From the NCBI RefSeq assembly GCF_025698545.1, contig NC_068571.1, positions 42,069,733 to 42,133,732 on the forward strand: a DNA stretch of 64,000 nucleotides, read 5' to 3'. Shown here one piece after another: positions 24,530-37,207 of this stretch. The DNA comes from Gossypium raimondii. Lineage: Eukaryota; Streptophyta; Magnoliopsida; Malvales; Malvaceae. The notes below the pieces were generated by a model, which saw only the letters and a program-made list of their open reading frames with translations, was not told where the DNA came from and did no database searches. The position numbers and the translations under genes are program-made. The stretch's first letter is position 1. Every line of letters begins with the position of its first letter.

Positions 24530-26237
24530 ATCATTTATTTTATTTTAAGAATAAGTGTATTAGAAACTTTGCACCCAGACACTAGGAAGGGAAGAGGCAT
24601 TCGTCCCTTGAAGTGATAATAATGAAATTATTTGGTTAATCTACTTTCGGTGATACATAGGAGAGGTATAAATTTTATCTTAAAATCTTAGTTTTGAGGT
24701 TATAAATAATCATAACATAAATTGCATTTTAATTTTTATGAAAATATATAATTTAATTTCGATCATTTTAAAAAGTTTTAACTTCACCCTCGATTTTGTC
24801 TCCATTCAAATTGATGAAACTTTTATTTTGGATTGTTTAAAATTTTTCTTTATATATTTTTTCGGATATAATGCTTAAAGCCACCCATAACCCTGTTAAA
24901 AAAATTGCTTTTATAGGAACTTTGAGGCATATTCTCAATAGGTAAAGGTGGAGAGTTAAATCATAAAATTATGATTTCATATTCTACTCCAAGAGACCTT
25001 TACAACAGTATATCATATGCTCAAAATGGTTAAGTGGTGAATGAGAAATTGATACTCAAAGTAAGTTACTTGAAAATATTATTGAGTAAAAGTAAAGGCT
25101 TAGATCCCACATTGGTTAGATACCAAGTGTGAGATGTATTTATATATGAGAACTCTCTTAAAAATAATTGAATAGCTAAACTTGTAGCCTTGCTTTGCGC
25201 ATAGATTGAGTACAGGTTCAAATTTGATGGGGTTGGGACACAACCATATGATATGGGTGACAATATGAAAACCTTATTGATTTGATTCCAATAAATTTGA
25301 AATTAAATTGATTTTGTGGATATTTTTTCCAAAATTCCAACACTCTCCATGCTTATAAAAGACCATGATTTCTAAGGGTTTTTACGCACTCAAACTCTAT
25401 AATTTCTCTTGCCGAAATTGTGTTCCTCTCAACTCTTCCTTTTCTTCCTTCGTATTTTCAAACATTCCAGTGATAGAAAAATGCATTGATTGTTTCTTAA
25501 TCGTTGTAGAGGCGCTGCTACTTTGATCACTACTGTTGTTGTATCCTGGGAGACATTCGACCAACGTTAGCCGAATCTGTTTTAAGAAAACTGTGTTTCA
25601 CGGGCCTCAACGTTTTGTAAAATCTTGATTCTCCTTTATTTCAATTGTTTGTTATGGTTTTGTTTAATTTTTGTAGTTATAAATTAATTATAAATAATTT
25701 AATTTATATTTTATTCCATATGTGTTTATTTATAATTTATTTATTTTGTTCACTGATGTGTTTTGTCTAACAAACCCGTCCTCAACCCTTAAATAAGGAT
25801 AAAGGCGAGCATTAGCGTGTTTGACCCCTCGTCCTCTTGTACTAGCAACAATGTGGATACCAACCGAATTAATATTCAATTTTTTTTCTTTATATTTTAA
25901 TTGAGGAAGCTACAATGCAATTTTGTAAATTCCCAACTGCTCCGTTTAATGTAAATTCAGATGAAATTAACCGGAAATAGAGTGTTCGTAATAATAAAAG
26001 CTATTCTTTTTATCAAGGCCGGTTAAATATTTAAAGGGTAAAATTTGAATTATCCTATATGGGATAAGGAATTGATTTACTTTACCAACCTTCATCCTCT
26101 TTGAATTTATTTCTTTATTTTAACTAAGCGTGGTAAGTTTAATGGAGGGTAAAAGCCAATTGAGTGCAAACATGAGTGAATAACAGTGAAGAAATTTTCT
26201 CTTATTTTATTCTTGTTCAATCTTGCAGAAACTAAAA
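23739..26237. other. Intergenic, 5' flank of GLR-B
   Basis: A TATA-like TATATATTT (minus strand) lies at 23797-23805, about 60 bp above the ATG. The conserved TTGAC block of the other GLR copies is absent. 24030-24620 resembles the 3' flank of GLR-B, and about 25905-25980 a second, shorter piece of it; both are relics of lost array units. An AT microsatellite sits at about 24498-24530. 25080-25800 looks like old retroelement sequence that I cannot classify. No gene is supported. Confidence 0.45.
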
Positions 26238-26650
26238 GATGTCCTCAAAGAATAGTACTACATCTGGCTAGAAAACCAATTCGTTAGCCCTTGAAGCATT
26301 GGTCATTTGAACCGACTGGAGGTCAAGCAAACATAGTTTGAGACTCGAATTGAAAAGATAAGCGACGATAAAATAAACTGATTGAAAATCAAACAATGGA
26401 GTTTGAAGACGGACTGGAAAAGATGGTCGCCAAACAGATGGCTAGTCAGGCCACCCTTAATGAAAGAGTGATGGTTCTTCACAACAAGAAAAGTACAATA
26501 ACATTAACTTCATAAAAATGAACATCCCTTCCTTCTACGGATAGAATTATCCCAAGGCATACCTTGAATGGGAGAGAAATATGGAGATCATCTTTAATTG
26601 TCACCACCACTCAAAGGAGATTGAGTACACTTATAATGCACTAATCTAGT
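26238..26650 (+). pseudogene. Decayed Ty3/gypsy gag fragment
   Basis: Conceptual translation with stops gives FIKMNIPSFYG, YPKAYLEWERNMEIIFNCH and related words. These match the conserved start of the gag domain of chromovirus-type plant Ty3/gypsy elements (IPSFxGxxDPxAYLxWE). No intact frame and no LTRs were identified nearby. The LINE inserted about 230 bp further on. Confidence 0.6.
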
Positions 26651-27173
26651 AGGATCAATTATTGTTAAACATGAGATGGAATAAGGAAATGTCGATTCCA
26701 TCGTATTGTTATCGAAAGTTACATCGAAGACACCACAAACAGTTTTTTGTGACATTTTCAAAATGTCACAAAAACAACCAAATTAATAATGTCACTGAAA
26801 TGCAACTTTTGAGTTTTTCATGACGTTTTTGAGAAAAGTATTAAAGGCTTTTGTGACGCTTTGAAATGTTATGGGTGACAATTTTTTTTATTATTAAATT
26901 GACTGGATTTATATATATATAAATGGAGAACAAATGAAAATGGCCTAAGGCCTTACAAAAGAAAATTCTGGAAACAAAGAAACATAATGGGCCTAACCAA
27001 TAAAAGAATAAAATAATAAAATAAAACTTATACTTATCCAATCCCAGTCAAACGATATAGCTGGACACCACAATGTCATTTCCGTTCAGAGCCACCTACC
27101 AGCTTTAATGATAGCAGGTTCCAATGCTTCTTTTACTCTGCTATCCTTTATTGCATAAAAATCTTTCATCTCT

Positions 27174-30100
27174 TCAGTCAGGAGGTTTCAGACCGCGCCT
27201 CTCCAGCTCTCGACGGATCATCTCCGGTATTCCTTCCTCCAGGTAAAAACTTTCACTTCTTTTAAGAGCCTCTGTAGCAATGGTGTGAGCATAGATGTTT
27301 TTTGCTTTTGGGATAAAAGAAAACGTAATCTCCTGGTATCTGTCTTTCCGATTCCGTATATCTCTGATTATTGCTCCAATGATCGATCTATCTGTATTGA
27401 AACATTGACACTTTTTGATAATTGTTTTTGAATCGCCCATTATCTCCATTTTGTTGATTCCCAAACTAATACCTAGATTGATTGCTTGTAATCCTGCATG
27501 AGCCTCTGCTGTGAATGGATCTTCGATGTTGGAGTGAAGAACTGCTTGTGACGCAAGGATCTTCCCTTCCTCGTTCCAGGCTAATAGCCCCGATGCCGAT
27601 GTGGACGTCTGGCTATCAAACGCTGCGTCAAACTGAACTGTTGCTTTTCCCCTTTTGAAGATCTGCTGATAACTGTCAAAAGTGTGAAAGGTAGGTTTTT
27701 CTTTTTTTGCTGCTTCGAGTTCTGTTAGGTAGTTTCTAATTCTCTTTGCTATCTCTGATCCTGACATTTGCCTTTTTTCATAAATGAGTTGATTTCTACT
27801 GAACCAGATGTACCATAGACCACAGCAGAAGAGTTGCAACTGCTTTTCGTTTCCTTGGCCAAAGATTCCGGTAAGCCATCTCCACATATCCCCATTATTG
27901 TGATTCTGTATCCACGCTAGATTAAGATGATTCCAAACCTCAATCGTTGCAGGGCACTGTTGGAAAATATGGCGACTGCTTTCTTCTTCACACTCGCATC
28001 TGGGACATTTAGTATTCACCAGAACCCGCTTTATTTTGAGGTTGAGGAATGAGGGGATATAGTTCCATGAAATCCTCCATACAAGCATTTTGATCTTCGA
28101 TGGAATTTGTAATAACCAAAGTTTTCTGTAAAATTTAATAGTTTCGGTCTGTAAAAGTAACTCATTAGGATCCAAGTTAGTCTCCTGTAATAGTTTATAG
28201 GCACTTCTAACTGAGAATTCTCCAGTCGGCTCCCCTCTCCAAACTTGAAGATCTTCATGTCCCATCTCCGCCAAAGGGATCCTCAATATTTTCTCCGCTA
28301 CAACTGGTTGGAAGGTATCCCTTATTAGCTCTGTTTTCCATCTTCTGGTACTTGGGTCGATCAAATCTGAAACGAATTCAAAATTACCATTTACTTCTTG
28401 ATTCGGTATTCTAACCATTTCTTTTCCTAGCACCCACAGATCATCTCGGATGGAAATCCTATCACCTTGCCCCACTCTCCAGCATAAATCGTTTTCCAGC
28501 AGACCTTTCGCAGACCAAACACTTCTCCAAGTAAGTGAAGGTAAATTTCCTAGCCGAGCTTTTAAAAACTCTGAATTGGGATAATACTTTGATTTCAAAA
28601 CACGAGCCAACAATGAATTTGGGTAATTAACAAGACGCCATCCTTGTTTCGCTAATAAAGCAATATTAAACTTCGCAAAATTTCGAAATCCAAGGCCACC
28701 GTTTTCTTTTAATAAGCACAGATTCTCTCAGGTACACCAATGAACACTTTTTTTATTCCATCTCTTCCGCCACCAGAAATTAGCAACAATTCTTTCCAGG
28801 TCCGAACATAGAGTCTTGGGTAGTAGAAAACACGCCATTGAATACGTTGGGATAGCTTGTAAGACCGATTTAATAAAAACTTCCTTGCCTCCTTGGGATA
28901 GAAACCTTGTACTCCAATTATCAATCCTTTGTTTGAGTCTGCCCTTCAAACCTTGAAAAGATATTTTCTTCCTCTTTCCCACCATACTAGGAAGCCCTAG
29001 GTATCTTTCAATATCATTCGCTCTTCTAACTCCGAGGATCCTTGAGACATTATCCCTTACACTCTCTTCTGTATTTGTGCTGAAGAAGACAACTGATTTT
29101 TCATAATTCACACATTGCCCTGAGTTCAATTCATATTCCTTTAGAATCTGTTTTAAGGATTGTGCCCCCCTTTCTGAAGCTTCTGCAAATAAAATACAGT
29201 CATCGGCAAAGAGTAAATGAGAGATAGCTGGTCCTCTTTGACTTGCTTTAACTCCTTTGAGAATATTTTCTTCTTTTGCAAGCCGCATTAAACTTGATAA
29301 TCCTTCTGCACAAAACAGAAATAGGAACGGACTGAGAGGGTCTCCTTGTCTGATTCCTCTAGATGGATTTATAGTTTGTCCTCTGTTTCCATTGATAATC
29401 ACCTCATATGAGACTGTAGAGACACATTTCAAAATTGAATCAACCCATCCTGGATCAAATCCCAATTTTTTCATTACCCTTTCCACAAAGCCCCATTCAA
29501 CTCTATCGTATGCTTTACTCATATCAAGTTTGACAGCCATGAATCCTTTTTTTCCCACCCTTTTGAGTTTTAGAGTATGTAAGATTTCGTAAGCAAGTAA
29601 GACATTATCCGAAATCAGCCTTCCTGGGACGAACGCACTTTGAGCTAAATCAATACATTTATGCATTACTCCTCTGACTCGTCTAGCAATAACTTTTGCT
29701 ATCAACTTGTATATCACATTGCATAAGCTAATTGGTCTAAACTGGGTAATCCTCGAAGGATTCGGGACTTTTGGGATAAGCACAATGTTTGTTTTATTGA
29801 TTGAATGTAAATCCATACCTTCGTTTAACCTCTGAAGACAAAAATTGGAAACATCTTCTCCAACAATTGGCCAGCACTTTTGATAAAAGAGGGCTGGAAA
29901 ACCATCCTCCCCTGGAGCTTTTGTAGGTCCCATTTCTGAAAGAGCTTCCAGTATTTCCTCCTTCGTGTATTTTGCCTTTAAAGTATTATTGTCTTCCTCT
30001 GTGATACATCCTTCAATTCCTGTTAGGATTCTTTCACCATGATTTTGTCCATCTGTGTTAAACAATTTTTGAAAATACATTCTAGTGATCTCCTCATTTT

Positions 30101-30308
30101 CCTTCCACTCGTCTGTCTCCCTTCCATCTTCAAACTGCAACTTATGGATCTGGTTTAGCTTTCTTCTTTGAGTCGCTTGTTTGTGGAAGAAAGCTGTATT
30201 TCTATCGCCTAGTTGTAGCCAATTAATTCGGGCCCTCTGTTCCCAGTAACTCTCATCCTTTTCAATTTCAAAATTCAGCTGGATTTTTGTATTAATAATC
30301 TCTGCCAA
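27174..30308 (-). pseudogene. LINE ORF2: reverse transcriptase, zinc-binding domain and RNase H
   Basis: One frame from 30308 to 27174, interrupted by a single TGA at 28728-28730. The RT carries KAPGEDGFPALFYQKCW, FRPISLCNVIYK, KLDMSKAYDRVEW, GIRQGDPLSPFLF and the catalytic LLFADDC. After the TGA come GGLGFRNF, a zf-RVT region (CPRCECEEESSRH) and an RNase H with QFDAAFD, AEAHAGLQA, MGDSKTI and AHTIA. The last normally has Asp in place of His, so the fourth catalytic acid may be lost. Target-primed reverse transcription of LINE RNA is the known role. Confidence 0.9.
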
Positions 30309-30309
30309 G

Positions 30310-31254
30310 TTCTCATCACTTCTATCGACTTCAAGTAATTCTAGCAGCTTTTGAAGTCAAACCTCTCTTTTCATTTTCGATTCATTGGATTCTAGCTCCC
30401 CACTTCTCCAACCCTTTTTTGAGGATTTCCAACTTGTTCACAAGGTCTCCTGTAGAATTTTCCCAAATTCGTTTAGTTTCGCTAAAGAATGTTTCTTCGA
30501 GTACCCACCACGCTTCAAACTTGAATTTTCTTTTAACCGCCTCTCAATTCTTGTAAGTTATGTCTAAAAGGATTGGACAATGGTCAGAGAATGAATGTGG
30601 AAGATGCCGTATCAAATTATTTGGGAATAAAACGCTCCATTGCTCCGTTGCAACACCTCTGTCAAGTCTTTCCTGAACATTTGTTTCAAGAAAGTTCCCT
30701 CTCTCCCATGTGAACCACCTTCTAGAATATCCCAAATCAACCAGATTACAATCTGCTAGAACTTGTCTAAATGCCTCCATTCTTCTTTCCTCCCTGGGTA
30801 GTCCACCTTTCTTTTCGAAACCATATAAGATTTCATTGAAATCCCCGCAAACCAGCCAAGGGTAATCTCCATGATTCCTCAATTACCTCAACAGATTCCA
30901 TGCTGCATTCCTGTCTTATGAATAAGGAGAACCATAGAAACCTGTGAGTCTCCATATTTTTCCAACTTCTCCTTCCTCAACAAAAACATCAATATGTCGA
31001 TTTGAAAAACTTTGAAGTGTAATGTTAACATTTCCAATCCACGCTAGACTTAGTCCACCTTCCGATCCTATCGAGTCAACATCAATGCCAAACTGAAATC
31101 CACAGCTTCGTCGTACTTTTTCCATTCTATTTTTGTTTAATTTTGTCTCTATTAAGAAGACCACTTGGGGATGATGTTGCTTCAGCGAATGCCAAAGTCT
31201 TCGAACTGTCCGAGGATTCCCCAACCCTTGGACATTCCAGCTTAAGAGTTTCAT
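30310..31254 (-). pseudogene. LINE ORF2: apurinic-type endonuclease
   Basis: Begins MKLLSWNVQGLGNPRTVRR at 31254, overlapping the end of ORF1 by 4 bases. Endonuclease motifs seen are SWNVQGLG, FLIETKLN, FYGSP, VCGDFNEI and SDHCPILL. Stops at 30916-30918 and near 30880 fall in frame. Another stop ends the frame at 30544, and a linker (FKFEAWWVLEE) continues with a stop and a frameshift before RT. The endonuclease nicks target DNA in intact elements. Confidence 0.85.
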
Positions 31255-32329
31255 TGCGACCGGTCGGCTTGCCTCTTGGCAGCCGCTGATAACAAATGGT
31301 TAGCTTCAGCCCTTCTCCTAACCCTCCCTCCCACCTCCATACTTTCATCCATTTCCCCTCTAGCCCTCTTTTTCCCCTGCTCTCCTATAATCATCTCATT
31401 CTCCAAATCGTGCTCCATCTCCCTGTTATTATTGCCAATTAACTCTAATTTAAGCCCGTTACCTTCCAGATTAAAACCTAAAATTGGATCAGGAATATTC
31501 TCAAATTTTCTTGCCTTTCTCCAATCTCCGTTGCTCCTGAATTCTTCTCTACTACTTCTTCCTAATGGTCCTCCCTCCTCCCTTAGCCAGGCACTGCTCA
31601 TTGCTTGGGCTCTCCTTGACTGTGCACGCAAGGACAGGTCCCATCCCATCTTTTCTATTTCATACCGTGTTTGCATTTTTGCTTCGCAATATGAATCGTT
31701 ATGTCCTAACCGGCCACAGAAGAAGCAAAAGAGAGTTAATCTCTCATACTTAAATCGAACATAAGAACACTTATTCTTAAACTGAACCTGCTTTTTCCTT
31801 TTAAGAGGACGACGGATATCAATGTGAACCCTGATCCGCATATAATTCATATTTTCTTCCCCAAACTAGAACTATCGTACTCTTGGAAAATTCCAATAAA
31901 ATTCCCTAATTGCATGGCCAGGCTTTCAGAATAAAAACCTATGGGAACATCGTGAACTTGTACCCAGAAAGGTGATGAAATTAATGGAATTCGGAGTGGG
32001 TCCTCTCCCCATTGCAACTTATGCAAAATCAGCAGATGATTATTAAATGTCCAAGGGGACCCTTTTATAACTCTTTCCATATCCATAATATGAAAGAATT
32101 TAAAAATATACATCTTTCCTCCCAGATCTCTGATTTGAACCCCCTTGATAGGATGCCATAAATTAGCCATGGTACTTTTCATTGCAGGAAAATGGATGAT
32201 ACTGGCTGTAAGGAAACAACCAACTAGGCTTAGCGCTTCTTCTTCACTAAGCAATTCTATTTCTCCTTCCGCTTGCAGGATTTCTTCTTCTTTTTCATCA
32301 AGGGATAGAGCTGCAAAATCTGATTCCAT
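31251..32329 (-). pseudogene. LINE ORF1: DUF4283 / zinc-knuckle protein
   Basis: The frame 32329-31847 has the DUF4283-type N-terminus (FPAMKSTMANLWHPIKGVQI, GSPWTFNNHLLILHKL). After a one-base frameshift near 31860 the frame 31850-31251 continues with RVHIDIRRPLKRKK and a CCHC knuckle, CFFCGRLGHNDSYC. ORF1 proteins of this type bind the LINE RNA. An antisense ORF at 31276-31764 is a shadow. Confidence 0.85.
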
Positions 32330-32483
32330 GGGTGTTGTACGTAAGGAATAGCAAGAGAGGATTATTCAAAACACTGAAGATCTCAGCCGTCAAATCAAGA
32401 AACTGATGAAAAACCTAGACTTGCCAGAAGGGCAGACAGAGCCGTGCTAGGGTAGCAGACTTCACTTTATGGGTGACAATTTT

Positions 32484-33377
32484 AAATGTTATGGAAAGTG
32501 AAAAAAAAGTCGAAAAAAACATAACAAAAAAACATCGCGAAAGGGGTATTTTATTGTTAATTTTAACTTTTCTGGATCTAAAGTAACAATATAACTATAA
32601 AATAGTCACGAAAAATATTATTTTGCATGACGCTTTTATTTTGAATAAAAGAAAACAAAAAAATTAAAAAATTCAAAAAAATTATTGCTTTTGTGACTTT
32701 TTATATTCCATATTAAAAGTTAGAAAAAAGTAATATTAAAAGCCACCAACCATACCAACAAGTAGTTGGAAGAAGTAGAAATAGATTTCTTTCTCAAATA
32801 TTTAGACCAAATTTGGATCTTGGAGTTGACAATATTGTTAGGGAGACTTTACTTAAATATCACCCTCTGCTCGAACAAAATTATGCTCATACCATAAAAC
32901 GGATGAGGGTAACGAAATGAATAAAAATACATAATATCGATCGTACAAGAAGTTAAAATCAAGTACTAAGGTTGAAATGCTAAAACATGAAGCCAAAAAT
33001 AAAAAATAAAAAATAAAAAATGAATTTGAAATTAAAATTAAAATTAAAATCAATAGTAGGTATGATATATGAGTGACTAAATGGTACACTCATGATGACT
33101 GTTGAGGGGACTGCAATCTGAAGTAACATGAATAACTCTAACATTAGATTGATATGAGTTAGAGGGCATTGGTTCAAGGAATTTCACATTCTCACTGGTA
33201 ATGTATCACTCTAAAATCACATTCCCTTGTTTGGATTTCAGTAATCATGCATTCTAGTAATCTTAATACAATTCATTTTGTGTAAGATTCTTGGGGGAAT
33301 GTTATGTTTCTACCAAATTTACCCTTCAATTGCTATCATTTTACTCTTAAATCATAGATTTATCCCATTAATTAATA
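32484..33377. other. Intergenic stretch between the LINE and element 2
   Basis: Continuation of the AT-rich DNA in which the LINE inserted. The words TGTGAC and ATGACG with nearby homopolymers recur on both sides of the insertion. A low-complexity AAATTAAA run is at 33000-33052. No gene recognised. Confidence 0.4.
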
Positions 33378-33382
33378 TATGC

Positions 33383-34691
33383 TGTAACAAGTCAATTTTG
33401 TCCGGCCCAACAGAAACAAATAAACCAAACAAATTAAACAAAAACTTTAAGCCCAAATACACCAACCCAAGTCCAAAACCTAAAAAAATTTTAGAAACCT
33501 TAAAAACTAAAAGCTCTAGTGCCGTCGCCGCTCTTGCAACATCAACAAGCACGCTCCCCAGACTCGCCCACACCCCGAGGTCTGCCTCTTATGTTGTTTC
33601 ACCAAAATGGTAAGGGGCACATCTCCCCACCATAGTTGACCAGAAAGTCTTTGCCACAACCGTGAAATACCTGCAAAAAAGAAAGCGGAAGACAGAGTAG
33701 AGAAACAGAAAAGAAACAAAAAAATAAATATTATAGTTTGGCTATAAAAGCCATAGCCATCACATGTAACGTGTTTTACACAAAAAATCAAATACAAAAA
33801 AAAAATTCAAAAGATAAATAATAAAAAACAAGTTACAAAGGTGTTTTTTTTATCATTTATTTTGATTTTTATCCTTTTTTTTCTTTTTGTAAAGAACATA
33901 AAAAAAATAGAAACAAGGTTCGACTGATTTTTTCGGGTTAAAAACCCCATATCAACATCCTACGTGAGAAAAGGAGTCAAAAGGGCGCGTTTTGGGTATT
34001 TTTCGGCCATCGGAGGCAGCGATCGCCGTCACCAATGATCGGTGGTTGCGACGGTCCTTGAGGCCGAAGGAGAAGAGTTGAGAGAAAAAAAAAGAAAAAT
34101 GTTTTTTTTTAAACAGAGAAGAGAAATGAAATTTTTTTAGTTTTTTTAAATTTATATAGGGACAATAAACGAAGTCGTTTTGGGGCGTAGCTTAAAATGC
34201 CAAAAATGGCATCGTTTTGAGGTGACCCGAATGCCCGACACGAATTCTATCAAGATCCGTGTGTTTTTGAAGCGAAAGGCTATTTGCTATTTTGGCCCTT
34301 CCGCTTTTTAGCCTATTTTTAAATTAGTCCTGCATATTTTTATTTTATTTTATTTTTACCCCATTATTTTGATTTCCTTGCGATTCAGCCCTTTGACCCA
34401 CTTTCGACTTGAGGAAATGACATGTGTTTGGAAATTAACCCTTTGGGTCCCTGTTTATTTTATTTTGTTTTGATTTAATCCTTTGTTTTGCTTCTTTTTT
34501 TTTTTAATTTATACTTAGATTTTCTTTTGGATTTCAATTTAATCATTTGCCCACTTTTTTTTATTTCATTATTTTATTTTATCATTTCGGGAACTTTTAT
34601 TTTATGATTATTTATATTTTCCTCTTGTCTAAATTATGCAATTTTATTTACATGTAGTTATTTTTAATTTTAATTTTATTTTGTCATTAGA

Positions 34692-34729
<38 letters not shown>

Positions 34730-35692
34730 TTATTATTATTATTATTATGTTATAGTCATTTACTATTTTCCTCAAATTTCCCTATCTATTTTATTTTGGT
34801 CCTTTACTTTTAAATTTTGATACTATTAATACTATTAGTATACTTTATTTTAGATATAATAATATTATCATACATTTTATATTATTTCACTATTATTATC
34901 ATTATTATCATATAGTATTATTAATTGAATATTTTTCATTATTGTTATTATTATTTCTTATAATTGTATTCATTATAGTATTGTCATTTTATTTCATTGC
35001 TTATGTTGTTATTTTGTTAATACGATAATTTTGTCATCTTTGTACATTGTAAATATTTCTACATACACTCATCCGTTTTTCGGCACAAGCGCATGAAAAA
35101 TAATTAAAATCGAGGCAATGTTCATTATTTTCCGGATTCGAGGAGTCATGTTCCTAACTTACAGAGTATGACCTCTTCTTAGAACCCAAATAACCAAACA
35201 TCATATTCAAAATTCAAGACATGTAGGATTTAGGTAATAACCAAATGATGAGTATTATTGTTTTTGAGGATTCGAGATATCGTGCCTTAACTTATAGGAC
35301 ATGATTTTTTCTCGATTAATTCAAAATAAGAAGGCCCTTTCACAAAACTTAATTTAGTTAGCGATATTTTAATCAAATAACATCATGCAAAAAAAGAGAT
35401 TGTACTTTAAAATTTCTTTGAATTCTCAATTCTCGACACTAAGACATTAAGTAATCAACTAGGTACCAATTTTGGGCGTTATGAGGGTGCTAATCCTTCC
35501 TCATGCATAACAAACTTCCGAACTCATTTCTTGGATTTTGTAGACCGAAAATCATCATTTTAGTAAATCTAATCTTTTATTAAAATGATCAAATTACGAG
35601 GTGATCCGATCATACCTAATAAAAAAGATTGGTGGCGACTTCATTTTCATTTTTTTAAAATAAAAAGTCGAATCGCCAAAAAGGTTTCGATA
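33383..35692 (+). repeat. 5' LTR of element 2
   Basis: About 2.31 kb. It contains an (ATT)n microsatellite at 34691-34748, which is only about four units long in the 3' LTR (near 43458). The second half matches the LTR of element 1 in reverse complement. ORFs inside (33278-33613 and 33516-33797) are not considered genes. Confidence 0.88.
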
Positions 35693-35716
35693 GCTTGGCG
35701 ACTCCACTAGGGACAA
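35693..35716 (+). other. Primer-binding site region of element 2
   Basis: GCTTGGCGACTCCACTAGGG lies directly after the 5' LTR. The segment TGGCGACTCCAC starts three bases inside and is the expected tRNA-complementary primer site. Which tRNA it pairs with was not determined. Confidence 0.6.
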
Positions 35717-37200
35717 AATAAGAGGGTCAAGCTGCGAGTTGATTACTTTTTGGTCTTTTTGTCGAAAATTAATAATTTGGTTTAAATTGACGATCTCATC
35801 CTTGCATTTCATCTTTCATGTTTGTTTTGGTGGTAAACAATGTCTTTGTTATTTTGAGTTACATAGTGATCTAATACATCTATTTTATTGGTTCGAGAGT
35901 TTCTCTTTGTATGTTTTCACATATATTGCATTGCATAATCGTTCCATTTTACCCTTTCTTAAGTGGGAGTGAGAAGCTATTCCTTTGTGAGGTCTTCACC
36001 TCCGTATAGGATAGTGGATTGCTCTCGGGATACATCCGTACCTATGTTTTCGTGAGGTATTCACCTCCATACAGACATAGGGAAATGTGTTCCCCTGAAC
36101 TAAACTTTGTCCGTATGAGTCTATAATGGGTGAGGATTGAAGAATCTGTTGGTTCAGGTACCCTTACTTTAGAACCAAACAGCATGTGGTGAGCCCTAAG
36201 AACCTACCGTAGGTATTACCATATCAAACCTTTAGAGGTCACCCGAATAGATTACAAAGAAGAGATGCTCTATTTATTATTTTTTGCTTTGTATTCAAGT
36301 TTTATACAATATGTACTGACTTGTTTCGTTTTGTTTTGGCTGTGGTTGTATTGTATTTTCATCTTTAAAAAAGGTTGTTTATTCGTGTTCGGTTGCTAAA
36401 TAGAGAGTTTGTCATTGAAAAGAGGTTTCTTGATAAAATGGAAGTATCCGTTTTATGTAAAAAACTCAATTTTTAGTAAATTTGTTCTAATGGAATTGAA
36501 CTAGAATCAAAGCCTTTTTGCATGCTTCTTTTCCATTCATTAACATTACATTTCATTGCATACAATAAATTTCATAAAATCCAAAAGTGCGTCGAGTTCA
36601 GAACTTTAGTACAAAGCCTAATGGATGATAAAGAGTTGAAATTCTTTGAAGATCTCGAGGGTTTGGAAGGGAAAGATTTTTGTGCTTTTGAAGAATGAAC
36701 TAAAAAATATTTATCAGGAATTTGTTCCTACATCGCCTAAAGTGTTCTGAGCAACTGGACTGTGGAGGAGATCCCTGTAGTTTTTAGGACCACTTTAGAG
36801 TAATATTCAGAACGCACCTATTGCTCTAAGCTTGGGAGTAATAGGAATCCTTTTGTGAAAAAGGCACATGTCCACTATTTTTATTTCAATAAAAACAAAT
36901 GCATCTTTGTGTTCCATTTGGAAAATATTCTTCTATTTTTTTTCTTTTTCATTTCATTCATACTCATGCCACACAGTTAATCATTCTTATATTCATTTGT
37001 TCCTTTGGTATCCTTTTATTCATATGATAGGTCTCCGGATATCAATAATATGAGCGACACTACTGGTAACTCAGAATCTCTTTTCGAGCAGGATATGTGT
37101 TTAAAGGAACCCCAGAACTTTGAAGATGATTGGTATTGTAACTTGTCTCTTAATTTGTTAAAGATGGTAAAGTAAGATGAGAAACAGATCCTACCTCACA
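35717..37200 (+). other. Element 2 leader and gag deletion scar
   Basis: 35717-36590 matches the untranslated leader of element 1 (about 13900-12850 in reverse complement). Near 36590 the match jumps to the segment equivalent to about 11010 of element 1 (ATGGATGATAAAGAGTTGAA). About 1.8 kb holding gag is therefore absent. Short ORFs here (35739-35972, 36868-37053) have no family signature. Confidence 0.7.
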
Positions 37201-37207
37201 AGAGTTA

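Larger units (their letters stand above)
26886..32466 (-). mobile_element. L1-type LINE, full length, with 17-bp TSD
   Basis: The direct repeat TTATGGGTGACAATTTT lies at 26869-26885 and 32467-32483. Reading on the minus strand, the element begins at 32466, has ORF1 then ORF2, and ends in a short A-rich tail next to the left TSD. Gene order (gag-like zinc-knuckle ORF1; endonuclease, reverse transcriptase and RNase H in ORF2) is that of plant L1 elements carrying RNase H. Several stops and frameshifts make it inactive, but both ends are preserved. Confidence 0.9.

Noticed and set aside
25080..25800. Possible LTR of a copia-type element
   Set aside because: Some words look like retroelement leader sequence, but no second copy, TSD or coding domain was found in the window.
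31276..31764. 162-aa plus-strand ORF
   Set aside because: It is antisense to the LINE ORF1, which has clear DUF4283 and zinc-knuckle motifs.
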